A stretch of DNA of 64,000 nucleotides from the NCBI GenBank assembly GCA_963989385.1, contig OZ022512.1:26433899-26497898 (forward strand), given 5' to 3'. Below are positions 31,217 to 42,359 of the stretch, in pieces. Position 1 is the first letter of the stretch; each line of letters starts with the position of its first letter. Source of the DNA: Ctena decussata. Lineage: Eukaryota > Mollusca > Bivalvia > Lucinida > Lucinidae. The translations under genes and the position numbers were made by a program. The notes under the pieces are model-generated. The model had not been told where the DNA came from. It saw only the letters and a program-made list of their open reading frames with translations, and searched no databases.

Positions 31217-33210
31217 TGTTGGTGGAATGATATCTGTATCTGCTATCTGTTGGTAAACTAGCAGCCGCTGAAGATAGATAGTCAGGGTGATGTCTGTTGC
31301 GGCTGCTGGAAAGATATCTGTAATCTACTATCTGTTGGTAAACTAGCTACTGTTGAAGTTAGATAGTCAGAGTGATGTCTGTTGCTGCTGTTGGAATATT
31401 ATCTGTATCTGCTAGTTCTGGTTAACTAGCAGCTGTTGAAGATAGATAGTTAGGGTGATGTCTGTTGCTGCTGCTGGAATGATACCTGTATCTGCTATCT
31501 GTTGGTAAACTAACTGTGAACAGCTGTTGAAGATAGATAGAGTGATATCTGTTGCTGCTGCTGGAATAATATCTGTATCTGCTGTCTGTTCGTGGACTAG
31601 CAGCTGTTGAAGACAGATAAACAGAGTGATGTCTGTTGCTGCTGCTGGAATCATATCTGTATCTGTTATCTGCTGGTTATCTAGCCGCTGTTAAAGATAG
31701 ATAGTCAGAGTGATGTCTGTTGCTGCTGCTGCAATGATATTTCTATTTGCTATCTGTTGGTGGACAAGCTGCTGTTGAAGAAAGAAAGCCAGAGTAATGT
31801 CTGTTGCTGCTGCTGGAATGATATCTGTATCTACTATCTGTTGGTAGACTAGCAGCTGTTGAAGATAGATAGTCAGAGTGATGTATCTTGCTGCTGCTTG
31901 AATAATATCTGTATCTGCCATCTGCTGCTTAACTAGCAGCTGTTGAAGATAGGTAGTCAGAGTGATGTCTGTTGCCGGTGCTGGAACGATATCTTTATCT
32001 GCCATCTGCTGGCAACCTAGCAGTTGCTAAGGATAGTTAGTCAGAGTGATATCGGTTGCTGTTGCTGAAATGAATGCCAGCTGTTGGTGGATTGCCTTAT
32101 GTTGAAGTAAGGTAGTCAGAGTGATATCTGTTGCTACTGATGGAAGGATATCTATATCTGCTATCTGTTAGTAAACTAGCAGCTGTTGAAGATAGATAGT
32201 CAGATTGATGTCTGTTGCCGGTGCTGGAACGATATCTGTATCTGCTATCTGCTGGTAAACTAGCAGCTGCTGAAGATACATAGTCAGAGTGACATCTGTT
32301 GTTGTTGCTAAAATGAATGCCAGCTGTTGGTGGATTGCCTTATGTTGAAGTTAGGTAGTCAGAGTGATATCTGTTGCTACTGATGGAAGGATATCTACAT
32401 CTGCTATCTGTTAGTAAACTAGCAGCTGTTGAAGATAGATAGTCAGAGTGATGTCTGTTGCCGCTGCTGGCACGATATCTGTATCTGCTATCTGCTTGTA
32501 AACTAGCAGCTGCTGAAGATAGATAGTCAGAGTGACATCTGTTGCTGTTGCTAAAATGAATGCCAGCTGTTGGTGGATTGCCTTATGTTGAAGTTAGGTA
32601 GTAAGAGTGATATCTGTTGCTACTGATGGAAGGGTATCTGTATCTGCCATCTGTTGGTGGACTGCTTGTTGTTGATGGTAGGTAGTGGGAGTGACATCTG
32701 TTGCTGCTGGAACGATATCTGTATTTGCTTACTGTAAGAGGACTGCTGCTGTTTAAGATAAGTAGTGAGAGTGATATTTGTTGCTGTTGCTGGATCTGCA
32801 TCTTCCATCTATTGGTGGCCTGCTTGCTGTTGAAAGTAGGTAGTGAGAGAGACATATCTTGCTGCTGCTGGAATTATATCTGCCAGCTGTCATCTGCCAT
32901 CTGTCTGTGAACTGATTGCTGTTGAAGATAGGTAATGAGTGAGACAGCTGTTGGTACAGCTGGAATGATCCATCTAATCATGGACTGCTTGCTGTTAAAG
33001 ATAAGTAGTGAGAGGGAAATCTGCTGCTGCTGTTGGAATGAGATCTGTATCTGCCATCTATTGGTGGACTGCCTGCTGTTTAAGATAGGTATTGAGAGTG
33101 ACAGTTGTTGCTACTGCTGGAATTATATATGTATCTGTAATCTGTTGGTGGACTGCCTGCTGTTGGAGATATATTAAAGATAGGTAGTGAGAGTGACAGC
33201 TGCTACTACT
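31217..33210 (+). repeat. 84-bp minisatellite A, main block (~23 units)
   Basis: Units read GTTGCTGCTGCTGGAATGAT, ATCTGTATCTGCTATCTG, TTGGTGGACT and GTTGAAGATAGATAGTCAGA. Around 32040-32620 a higher-order pattern appears in which a unit carrying AAAATGAATGCCAGCTGTTG alternates with ordinary units. Frames of 60-100 codons are open on both strands because the unit has few stops and is a multiple of three; frame is not kept along the block. Confidence 0.92.
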
Positions 33211-33300
33211 GTAACGGGACGCGCCCCCAAAATGTAACGGGACAAGCCCCCAAATTGTAACGGGACGAGATCCCTAATTGTAAGGGAATGAGTCCCTTAA
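33208..33300 (+). repeat. Short tandem repeat TGTAACGGGAC(R)AGCCCCCAAA
   Basis: Four degenerate units of about 25 bp: TGTAACGGGACGCGCCCCCA, TGTAACGGGACAAGCCCCCA, TGTAACGGGACGAGATCCCT and TGTAAGGGAATGAGTCCCTT, directly at the edge of minisatellite A. Confidence 0.8.
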
Positions 33301-34110
33301 TAAGACGAAGGGAATGAACGCAATAGGTTAGCTCTCAACTTAAGTGTTAAACTGTCCTGAAATAGTATATTACACTATTTCTTCTATCATGTTGGCTCTC
33401 TTATGCTTTGCACAAGTTTATACACATAAGTATTTGTCCGTTATGCCCCAATCAGAACCCCCGGGCAGGTCAATAGCCCTGTCTAACACTACACATGGAC
33501 ACTAGTGTTGTACGGACTAACAAACAAATATTGTCCTACAGACAGACAGACGAACAGACCCAGATAAGGACAGACAGACGGACGACCAGTCCCAGTCGAG
33601 GACAGTCAGACAGACGAACAAGAGCAAACCTTCTCCATACGGGTTCTTCTTTTGAGCTTGTCTGAGAATATGAAAGAAAAAGTAATTTGTATTAAATGAT
33701 TTTATTTACATTAATGAAAAAAATGGCATGATTTCAGATTATGTTTCCTCTATAGCCTAACACTATTTAGCAAACTTATTTTAGTTTAAGTGTACTTATA
33801 TTTTGCAGCCCAACCCCAAAGTTAAGGGGTGAGGAAACATAGCAAAGATTAGATTTCAGAAATTTGAGATCAAGCAAAACATGGTACTTGTGTTCCAAAG
33901 AACGACTTCTTAGGCAAAACTTGGTACATTTAAATGGTATTAATTGTATCAGAATATACAGTCACACTTACCTGTGGCATATAAATTATTGTAAGTATCA
34001 AACAGATATTATAGACGAATGCCCTTTTCATTAGCATAATTTCCAATTCTCAGCCGTTGAAACTAAATTACACTAACAACACAAACTGAAAGCACCTGGA
34101 AAAATGTTTA
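33301..34110. other. Interval without a gene; (GACA)n/GACG tract at 33538-33620
   Basis: AT-rich, no supported frame. The only structure seen is the degenerate CAGACAGACGAACAG tract. Confidence 0.45.
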
Positions 34111-34439
34111 ACGGCTATATTCAAGAACGTCACTCACACTCCACTCATACTCCACTCATTGAGTTAATCGTCTAGCGGTCACAGGTAGACTCAACTTAGG
34201 GCTCGTTGGTATTCACAAAGGTAAGGGAGCTCTGAGTGGACTCGATAAAGTGAGTGAGCGTTGAGTGAGACCGATACCTCCCTTGAACTCAACTCAAGTG
34301 TGTTTATGAATACGAAATAGAACTTAACTGACTTTGGTGCGCAAGCTACTCCGATCATTTGCCGTTTTACATATTTATCATTCGTATTTGGTCATATCTT
34401 AGGCGAGTCGTCATTTATATGGTATTGCCCCATCCGTCT

Positions 34440-34745
34440 GTCTGTCCGTTACATAATATATATACTCTGTATTCCACGGGGATGGTGGTCGGGCGATGGT
34501 GCTGGTTATAACTTCCAGTACCGGGGCGTCCTACTTATTTGGATTTAAGTAGGGCAAGGGCTTACTGTGCTTGCAGTAGGTGCGGGCATTTTTTTTTATT
34601 ATTATTATTCTTTTCTCATGTCTGTCATTTCTCTTTGTCCCTCTTTCTAGGAGACGGCCCGATATAGACAGAAATACTGTCTAAAAGGGCCGTTGAATTC
34701 AAAACAACAACAAACAACAACTGTACTCCACTGAGTATCACCTGA
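34440..34745. repeat. Interspersed repeat with GGGGCGT..AGGGCAAGG and CTGTCTAAAAGGGCCGTTG
   Basis: Phrases ATTTAAGTAGGGCAAGGGCT and TACTGTGCTTGCAGTAGGTG resemble 54280-54350 and, reversed, 55255-55330. Ends with a CAACAACAAACAACAAC tail, which suggests a retroposon. Confidence 0.5.
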
Positions 34746-34954
34746 AACATGTGTTATGTGTCCATCTTACCAAGACGTTGTGAGGAAATACACTTTAAGA
34801 ATGTTGGGTCAAGGTCGCACGTGAAGGTCAAAGTTCAAATATTAATATTTTATGTCTGTTTCATAATTTTATAGTAAACCCTTCAAGATAACTGCATGAA
34901 ACATATGCAGAGAAAAAGAATGATGTAAATGACCATACTTCTATTTTAGCGCAC

Positions 34955-35585
34955 CTTAGCCAAACGCTCGGGATGACCTAATAGGATATATAAGCTCCAT
35001 CATCCGTCATCGTCCGTCCGTCCACAATTTTAAACAACTTCGCGTCCGAAACATATGGGCTGATTGTAAGCAAATTTCGTATACTGCGCCAGGGCTTGCG
35101 GATGCGAAGAGTTATTCAAATGGTCTGAGTCACATGACCAACACTGCCGCCACTCCAAAATATAGTAAAAACCTTTAAGAATCTTCTTTTCCAGAACCAT
35201 TAGACTGATGATATGTAGCATCAGGTACACAAGTACTACCAAATGACGACTTTGGGTTGACCTTCACCTTTTGTACGGCAAGGTCAAATTTGCGTTTTGG
35301 TGCTTTAACTGAGAAATGTTCGAACAGAAGAGTTCACGGGATTAGTAGAAGATTTCGCTACAAACGTTGGTAATAGTCAACTAAGTTTTTGAGTAAAAGA
35401 TGTCAAGGTCATTCGTTGACTTTTAACCGTGTTTCTCATATCTCTACAGTTGGGCTTCATGACCCTCTTGTTCAGTCCGTATGTCTGTTTTTCTCCCTTT
35501 TCTTGTTCACCCCTTATCTTCTGAACCAACAGGAGGATTTTCGTGAAACTTTAATGAAGCCTTGTCAAAGCTTTGCGCAATAGAA
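34955..35585. repeat. Interspersed repeat starting GCACCTTAGCCAAACGCTCG
   Basis: Contains CATCGTCCGTCCGTCCACAA and TCAAGGTCA-type phrases, like other tandem-body elements in the window. Boundaries are not resolved. Confidence 0.4.
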
Positions 35586-35627
35586 CTGCCTTTGCTTTTG
35601 AAAAACTTTATATAGCCAGTAGGAATC

Positions 35628-35690
35628 GGCGCCCGGACTGCTGGCAAAGCAGGCAAGTGCTTAACCCATTCAGCTACCGGGACTCCTGAG
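35628..35690 (-). repeat. tRNA-like SINE head
   Basis: Minus strand: GGAGTCCCGGTAGCTGAATG GGTTAAGC, an A box like that of the family-1 SINEs, then a diverged B box region. A (GAA)n tract lies next to it. Confidence 0.5.
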
Positions 35691-36187
35691 AGAGAAGAAG
35701 AAGAAGAAACATACCCGGCTGCATATGATTAACTATTTTATATTCAGGTTCGGAAAAAATGAACTACCCCGCCCCTATTACCCCGCCACCCATCACCTAA
35801 TTATGAAGTCTTCGTGATCCATCCTAGGTTTCCTAAGCATGATTTTCATCATCTTCTTGAGCGATAAACTGTGCATATTAAATCAAATAAAAGAAAGAAT
35901 TAAATCATTTGAGAAATGAAAAATAAATTATTTTTCAGATACATGAATTCATTTTACATTATCATTTATGTGTCCTTGTAGATATCGGTGGGGCCATAGC
36001 ACCATTACTATGGCAACTAATGAATCAGGTTTGGCTGGGTTTTGGTAGCTTTAAAGAATGCCAAAACAGGGTATGACCCTTATTTTCAAGGGAGTATGAG
36101 TACATTGTTTGTCCGCTCAGACCGGCATTGATAGTTTATGATATATTTCATGTCTCCGTGTGTGCTTTTTAGACAAATAAGTTTTTC

Positions 36188-37047
36188 TTAAGGTGGTGAT
36201 TTTCACTGATTTTGGGCAAAGACAAAAATCTGCATTAAATGCTGAAAATACAACAGATCTTCCCAAAACTTAGCAGATGCCTTCTTTATATTGTTTCTCA
36301 CAATTCAGAATCCCAAAATGCTGGACATGTTGATGTTAAAAAGGATTTATATAAGAAAAGATCAAAGGGTAATTTTGTGCGAATAAATCTAAAAAATGAC
36401 CATCATTATTGAAAATGTAACCAGGTCTGAACATAGATCAAAGTATTATGAAGAGCGTCCTAGCAATTATTTTTTCCATTTTCTTTGCACGTTATCAGGC
36501 TGCGCAGATAAAAAAGATGTGGCCTGTGTCCAAATATTTGTCTCAAAAATACATAGCAGAGTCTGTTTTCAGGGTTGAATGATTTCAATAATATACCTGT
36601 CTTGGTCATTGTAATGTAATATTTATACTGTGAGTATGATATAGGTATACCTGACCTACCTGTATTAATGAATGCAAGCACTATACATGCACTTATATAC
36701 ATGGTCAGACATTTGAGGAAAAGGCTTCTGTTTTTATCGGCGCAGCCTGATAACGTGCTAAGAAAGTGGAATGAATAATTGCTAGGACGCTCTTCATAAT
36801 ACATTAATTTATGTTCAGACCTAGTTACATTTTCAATAATGATGGTCATTTTTTAGATTTATTCGCACAAAATTACCCTTTGATCTTTTCTTATATAAAT
36901 CCTTATTAACATCAACATGTCCTGCATTTTTGTATTCTAAACTGTAAGAAACAACATAAAGAAGGCATCTGCTAAGTTTTGGGAAGATCTGTTGTATTTT
37001 CAGCATTTTATTGACATTTTTGTATATACCACAAATCACCACCTTAA
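36188..37047. mobile_element. 860-bp fold-back element with TTAAGGTGGTGATTT ends
   Basis: Left end TTAAGGTGGTGATTT, right end AAATCACCACCTTAA. Inverted arms of about 330 bp share AGATCTTCCCAAAACTTAGC, GGGTAATTTTGTGCGAATAA and CTGCGC(A/C)GATAAAAA. The 129-codon minus frame and the 60-codon plus frame both begin MTIIIENVTRSEH because they read the two arms; neither is a gene. Confidence 0.85.
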
Positions 37048-37390
37048 CTGAATCTGATTTCGTTGGCTGGCTAGTTGATTAGTTGGTTGGTTGAGTTGAA
37101 AGCCTCATGCAGAGCGTATTATATCGTGCCGTCTCCCAGAAAGAAAAAGAAGCTAAGATAGACGAGAGTAAAAATAAATATCCGAATCCCGTTACTAACC
37201 TGCTGCAAACACAGTTGGCCATTGTTCAAGTTAGAAGGACGCCCCGTTACTAGAAGTTACCCAGCACACCCGACGACCCCGTGAACCTATTCACTGTTAT
37301 AAGTCAGAATATATAGATAAATATGAAGCAGAGGCAATTTGCACTATAAATATACAAACATTAGAAAATGTGTGTATTTTACACAGATGA

Positions 37391-37405
37391 TGCCCCCCCC
37401 CCCCC
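37391..37405. repeat. Poly-C run
   Basis: About 13 C after TGATG. Confidence 0.8.
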
Positions 37406-37959
37406 GTAAACTGTGTCTGTCATCCCCACTCCACACCCTAAACCTCGATCCTCTCTCTCTTCAAAAAGAAATAAAAAAAGTCAAATGCTTATCTTTGGTA
37501 GGTTTGTAAACGTTGTGTTAAGTTTTAAATTCATTGCTTGATTCCAGAAAGTATACAAAAATTTTAGGCGCGACGGACGGACAGACGGACAGAGGTAAAA
37601 CCATCGACTGACGCGTCACCGATCCATAAAAAAAGGTGTATTGCAACGTTATTATTTACTTCTTGAAACTGGAGTGAAGCTCGAGTCACACTTTGGAAAG
37701 GTGAGGTTGAGATAGCTTCGTGAATACAAAAGCTGAACTCCACTCACACTCTTGTTAATCCCACTCCAGCCACACTTGAGGGTTACTTACTCGAGTTTGA
37801 GTCGAGTGTGAGTGTGAGTTTTGTTCTTGAATATAGCCGTAATTCATGCAAATTATACTGCTAATTAAAGAACGGCTTTCTTTGTAGACTGCACAATAAA
37901 TAACATTTTCCAGACATAATTTCCTAGTATTTCGCTTCAAGGGAGACTATAGATATGAT

Positions 37960-38950
37960 TAGCCAGGGATTCCATGGTACCAAGGTACTTAATGTTTAAA
38001 GTGAGACAACACATGCTGTGTGCAACAAAGCATTGACTAGTGCACAATAGTATTTTCAACAAACCATGCTCTCTTATAATAAAGTTTAATGCTCAAATAA
38101 ATTTTGTTATTATTTACAAGCAGGCCTCGAACAAAGTCATGCTAACTATTTTCCTGTCAGAATACAGTCTCATGATACCAAGGCAACCAGAAAGCTATCA
38201 AATTTGCAGAGCTTACAAGATAAAAAATATTAATATCTCACACTGTTACAGGCAAGATATTATTGGTTATCATCAGCCTTAGTGGAACTCATAAAAACTT
38301 TTGATAAAAGTGTTTTGACTATTTGAAATCTGGAAATGGCTTATTTAAAATTTCCACCATTATGACATTAGGTGTGTAACATTTACTCGGACTGTGTGAA
38401 TATCTTATAATGTAGTTTCACCAAGCAAGAATTATTTGTAAGAGTAACTTTAAAGGTATATGGATGAGAAAGGAATGTTTGAACGGTTGTAACCAGTTTG
38501 CTGATTTCCTATCAAAATGATTTGTGTAAATTTGTGCTATTTTCAGTTTAAAGGCTTAATGGCAGCCCATATATCAATCAGTCAAAAATAAATAAGCATA
38601 CATTCAAGTTGTAATTTCTATTTGCATTTTTGAGGGAAGGGTATGTTGAACCATTCAATAGTAAAAGTTGAATTAAGAATAATTGCTGACATTAAATATC
38701 AACAAGTGTATAGTACTGGTGGTGGCTGGAAAAGTTGAGAAACCACATTTTCCATTTTTTTACTTTATTCCATATTTATTCAGATATTTATCCTAATTAT
38801 CTTATAAATTATTTTGTAGTACAAAGTAGTAACCCCCTACTTTATCAATATAGTAATATACAGGCCCAGCAAATAGTTTAAGTTTCATAATAAAGCCAGA
38901 TCCAATTTACCCTGGTATCATGGAACCCTTGGTACCATGAGACCGGACTA
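37960..38950 (+). mobile_element. Element E, copy 2 (991 bp, without the insertions of copy 1)
   Basis: Begins TAGCCAGGGATTCCATGGTA and ends CTTGGTACCATGAGACCGGA CTA, inverted ends centred on CCATGGTACC. It aligns end to end, in reverse, with the four dispersed pieces of copy 1 at 7989-16796 and shows intact sequence where copy 1 has insertions. The 80-codon frame at 38040 is not conserved as protein in copy 1. Confidence 0.88.
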
Positions 38951-38999
38951 TGCCACACCTAATAAACCATTTACGTGATAATTATCTTCAAACCGAGGA

Positions 39000-39190
39000 T
39001 TCTGCTTGCCTAGTATATATACTGCTGTTTAAGATGTGTAGTGAGAGGGACATCTGTTGCTATGGCTGGAATGATATCTGTATCTGCCATCTGTTGTTGG
39101 ACTGCCTGCTTTTGAAGATAGTTCGAGTGACAGTTGTTGCTACTGCTGGAATTATATCTGTATCTGCCATCTGTTGGTGGTGATGCTTAT
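39000..39190 (+). repeat. Minisatellite A, short block (~2 units)
   Basis: CTGCTGTTTAAGATGTGTAG, GACATCTGTTGCTATGGCTG and ATGATATCTGTATCTGCCAT match the 84-bp unit. It is separated from the main block by the 34111-37840 element and E2. Confidence 0.85.
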
Positions 39191-39297
39191 GATACCAGGG
39201 TCTTCTACTTGAGACGAAACTTACCTTTGCTTCTGCCTTTTGTTACGAGGGTGATAGCTGCTGCTGACAGTGACGAGAGTGACATCTGCAGGTAGTT
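39180..39297 (+). repeat. Junction segment of the A/B compound repeat, copy 1
   Basis: GGTGGTGATGCTTATGATAC, GAGGGTGATAGCTGCTGCTG and GTGACATCTGCAG match 43668-43790 in order. Confidence 0.75.
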
Positions 39298-40115
39298 ATG
39301 CCCCCGAAGGAACTTCGGATGGCATATTAAAATCGCACCGTCCGTCCGTCCGTTACAAATCGTGTCTCAGCGATAACTTTAAAACTGCTGAAGCAAATTT
39401 GATGAAACTTCACAGAAAGATACAGCATAATCAGAAGGTGTGTCGCATGCAAGACTTAGGTCCATACGCCCAAGGTCAATGCCGCAATTGGGTCAAAAGT
39501 CAAATTGTGTCTCAAAATTGGGTCTCAGCGATTACTTATAAAGTACTGAAGCAAATTTAATGCAATTCACAGAAAGATAAAACAGAATGAGAAGGTGTGT
39601 TGCACGTAACATTTGGGTTGCCAAGTTTAAGGTCAAGGTCACAATTAGGGGTAAAAGGTCAAATCTCGCCTCTGTAATAACTTAAAAACTGCTAAAATGA
39701 ATGTCATCAAACTTCACAGAAATTTAATTTCATAATGAGAAGGTATGTTACACACAATATTTATGATCCCAAATCCAAGGTCAAGGTCACAATCTGGGGT
39801 CAGAGGTCAAATTATGTCTCGGCAATTTCTCAGAAAAGTACCAAAGCCAACTTTAAAGAAAGATAAAGCCTAATGAGAAGATTTGCCATGCACAAGACAT
39901 AGGTTCCCACACCCAAGGTCAAGGACACAACACAGTTTGGTTAGTGGTTGAATTAAGTCTCCTTGAATCCTCTTAAATTTCCAAAGTGCATTTAAATTTT
40001 TCAGAAAACTAAAATGAAATGCGAATGTATATCATGTGCAAGATTCGGGTTCTATGCCCAAGGTCAAGGTCATAACTAGGGCTCAAAGGTCAGTTGCAGG
40101 GGCCTTCGGGGGCAT
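39298..40115 (+). mobile_element. ATGCCCCCGAAGG element with tandem-repeat body
   Basis: Left end is a hairpin, ATGCCCCCGAAGGAACTTCGG; right end CCTTCGGGGGCAT. A CCGTCCGTCCGTCCGT run adjoins the left end. The body is 3-4 degenerate units of about 160-190 bp with AAACTTCACAGAAAGATA and CCCAAGGTCAAGGTCACAA. The 96-codon frame at 39270 spans the left end and is not a gene. Confidence 0.75.
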
Positions 40116-40148
40116 TTCTTAAACACTGTAACATTTCTTGTTTTAGTG

Positions 40149-40420
40149 AGAGTTACTACTTCTTGTGGTGTATGTGGCTAGAGTGATACATTGTGCTGTT
40201 GTTTATGATCGAGTGAAAACTGATGACGATGGTTTCTGTGATATCTGCTGTGGCAACAGCAGCAGCTGTTGTTTTATCAAATTAACAGCAGTAGAAGTTA
40301 TTTCATTCCTCCCCATTAACAACAACAGCAAGTCTTACTCTCCACCAAATGTAGCAGGATGCGGCTCTTTTACAACCAGCTGCAGCAGCGTGTCTATTAA
40401 AAACCATAAAATCTGCTACT
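40149..40420 (+). repeat. Block-duplication segment, copy 1 (left part)
   Basis: GTTACTACTTCTTGTGGTGT to TCTGCTACT. It matches 43801-44019 plus 45710-45770, including CAACAACAGCAAGTCTTACT and ACAACCAGCTGCAG. It continues at 41026 after an inserted MITE. The 101-codon frame is not conserved in the other copy. Confidence 0.8.
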
Positions 40421-41025
40421 ACCAGTCTGGGGACTTATGGATTTCCATAACGCATATTTGTGATGGTTAACCATGCATTTTAAATAAACCGACATGATGG
40501 CTTACCATAACATAATTACTGAAATTTTTACCACAAGAAGTCACTACATGTCCGAAGGATGAAATGTGATGGAAAACCATAACGTTGGTTTCTTCTGGTG
40601 TTATGGCTGACCATAACAAAGGCAAAAACACCCAAGTACTTTTCTGTCGAGTAACTGGGGCAAAACCTTGAGTACCTCGTACAGTTAACATCTGTTACAA
40701 AAAAGCAAGCATTGTAAACAATTTTGATCGTAACACTTTATAAAAATAGAAAGTAAATATCTATTTTTCTTGGAAATAAAACAAGTCAAATGCACAGCAA
40801 ATTTGCCTAATTTTGACCATAATTCTGCAGACATAACCAAAATAAGACTGTTAATACTGAGAATAGTTAAGGGCTGGACCAAATAATAATTTTAAATGTA
40901 GACAGGTCAGACTGAACACTGCCAGTAAGTTAATTTGCCATTTTAGCGAGTTGGACTGAAAAATGGAAGAATTATGGCTGACCATCACAAATATGCGTGA
41001 TGGAAATCCATAAGTCCCCAGACTG
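40421..41025. mobile_element. 605-bp MITE with CAGTCTGGGGACTTATGG ends
   Basis: Inverted ends CAGTCTGGGGACTTATGGAT and ATCCATAAGTCCCCAGACTG, with extended inverted similarity (GCATATTTGTGATGG / CCATCACAAATATGC). The second block copy reads CTGCTACTTCTATC across the site, so insertion is proven by an empty site; ACT at 40418-40420 and 41026-41028 is the likely 3-bp duplication. Internal TATGG-TNACCATAA palindromes are repeated. Confidence 0.85.
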
Positions 41026-41105
41026 ACTTCTATCACCACAAAAAAGACAGAAGCGATTAATCGTACTAATACTAACAGCAACTGCGGCATTAGCAATTGG
41101 AGCAA
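41026..41105 (+). repeat. Block-duplication segment, copy 1 (right part)
   Basis: ACTAACAGCAACTGCGGCAT and the preceding AGACAGAAGCGAT match 45760-45840. Confidence 0.75.
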
Positions 41106-42358
41106 TCGAATATCACCATCAGCAGCACGTGGATTTCACCAGCAGCGGCAGCAAAAGTTATTCTCAAGACTAATGGCAGGCAGCAGCTGATGTCCTTCTT
41201 TTCTTCGATATCGGCAGATGATGGTGTCACCGATACTAAAATCAGCAGCTGCTTATGACACCACCATCAGCAACTGACATCACCATCAGCAGCTTATGTT
41301 TTCATCAACAGCAGTGGTAAAATTTATTTTCAATACTTATGGCAGCAGCTGATGTCACTCTTTTCTCCGATATCGGCAGATAGTGGTGTCACTGGTACTA
41401 AAATCAGCAGCTGATAATGACACCATTATCAGCAACTGACATCACCATGAACAGCTAATGCTTTTCAATAGCAGCAGCAAAAGTTATTCTCACTACTGAT
41501 GGCAGCAGCTGATGTTCCTCTGTTCTCCGATATCGGCAGATGGTGGTTTCACTGATATTTACATCAGCAGCTGCTTATGACACTACCATCAGCAGCTGCC
41601 AACCACCATCAGCAGCTGATGCTTTCATCAAAAGCAGCATCAAAAGTTTTTCCTACTATTGATGGCAGCAGCTAATGTCCCTTTGTTCTCCGATATCGGC
41701 AGATGATGGTGTCATTAACAATAACATCCACAGCTGCTTATATTACTACTATCACAGCTGCCAAAGAACCATCAACAGCCGATGCTTTCATCAAAAGATG
41801 CAGCAAAAGCTATTCTTACTTCTAATGGCAGCAGCTTCCATATCGACAGATGATGTGGTCACTGATATTAACATCAGCAGCTGCTTATGACATCACCATC
41901 AACAGCTGCCAAACCACCACCAGTAGCTGCCGATGTTTTCATCAAAAGCAGCAGCAAATGCTATTCTCACTACTTATGGCAGCAGCTCTGTTCTTCGATA
42001 TCGACAGATGATGTGGTCACTGAAATTAACAGCCGCAGCTGCTTATGACACCATCAGCAGCAGCTGCCAAACCACCATCAAGAGCTGATGGTTTCACCAA
42101 AAGCAGCAGCAGAAGCTATTCTTACTCATGATGACAGCAGCTGATGTCCCTCTGTTCTCCAATATCGGCAAATGATTGTGTCATTAATACTAACATGAGC
42201 AGCTGCTTATGACACCACCATCAGCAGCTGCCAAACCATCAGCAGCAGCTGATGCTTTCATCAAAAGAAGCGACGAAAGATATTCTTACTACTAATGGCT
42301 ACAGCTGCTGCCCCTCTGTTCTTCGATATCGGCAGACAATGTAGTCACTGATATTAAC
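41106..42358 (+). repeat. ~162-bp minisatellite B, block 1 (~8 units)
   Basis: The phrase GATATCGGCAGAT (or variants) lies at 41207, 41369, 41529, 41692, 41839, 41997, 42161 and 42324, mostly 158-164 bp apart. Units carry GGCAGCAGCTGATGTCCCTC, CATCAGCAGCTGCTTATGAC and CTTTCATCAAAAGCAGCAGC. CAGCTG occurs two to four times per unit. Confidence 0.92.
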
Positions 42359-42359
42359 A

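Larger units (their letters stand above)
34111..37840. mobile_element. 3.7 kb element with ACGGCTATATTCAAGAAC inverted ends
   Basis: Left ACGGCTATATTCAAGAACGT and right GTTCTTGAATATAGCCGT. Both ends are followed inward by clustered ACTCACACTCNACTC motifs (34132-34170 and 37740-37825), typical of subterminal binding repeats. The interior holds several other repeats (34440-34740, 34961-35585, a tRNA-like head, and 36188-37047). No transposase was found. Confidence 0.72.

Noticed and set aside
36460..36849. 129-codon minus-strand frame
   Set aside because: It lies across the inverted arms of a fold-back element; the opposite arm yields the same N-terminus on the other strand.
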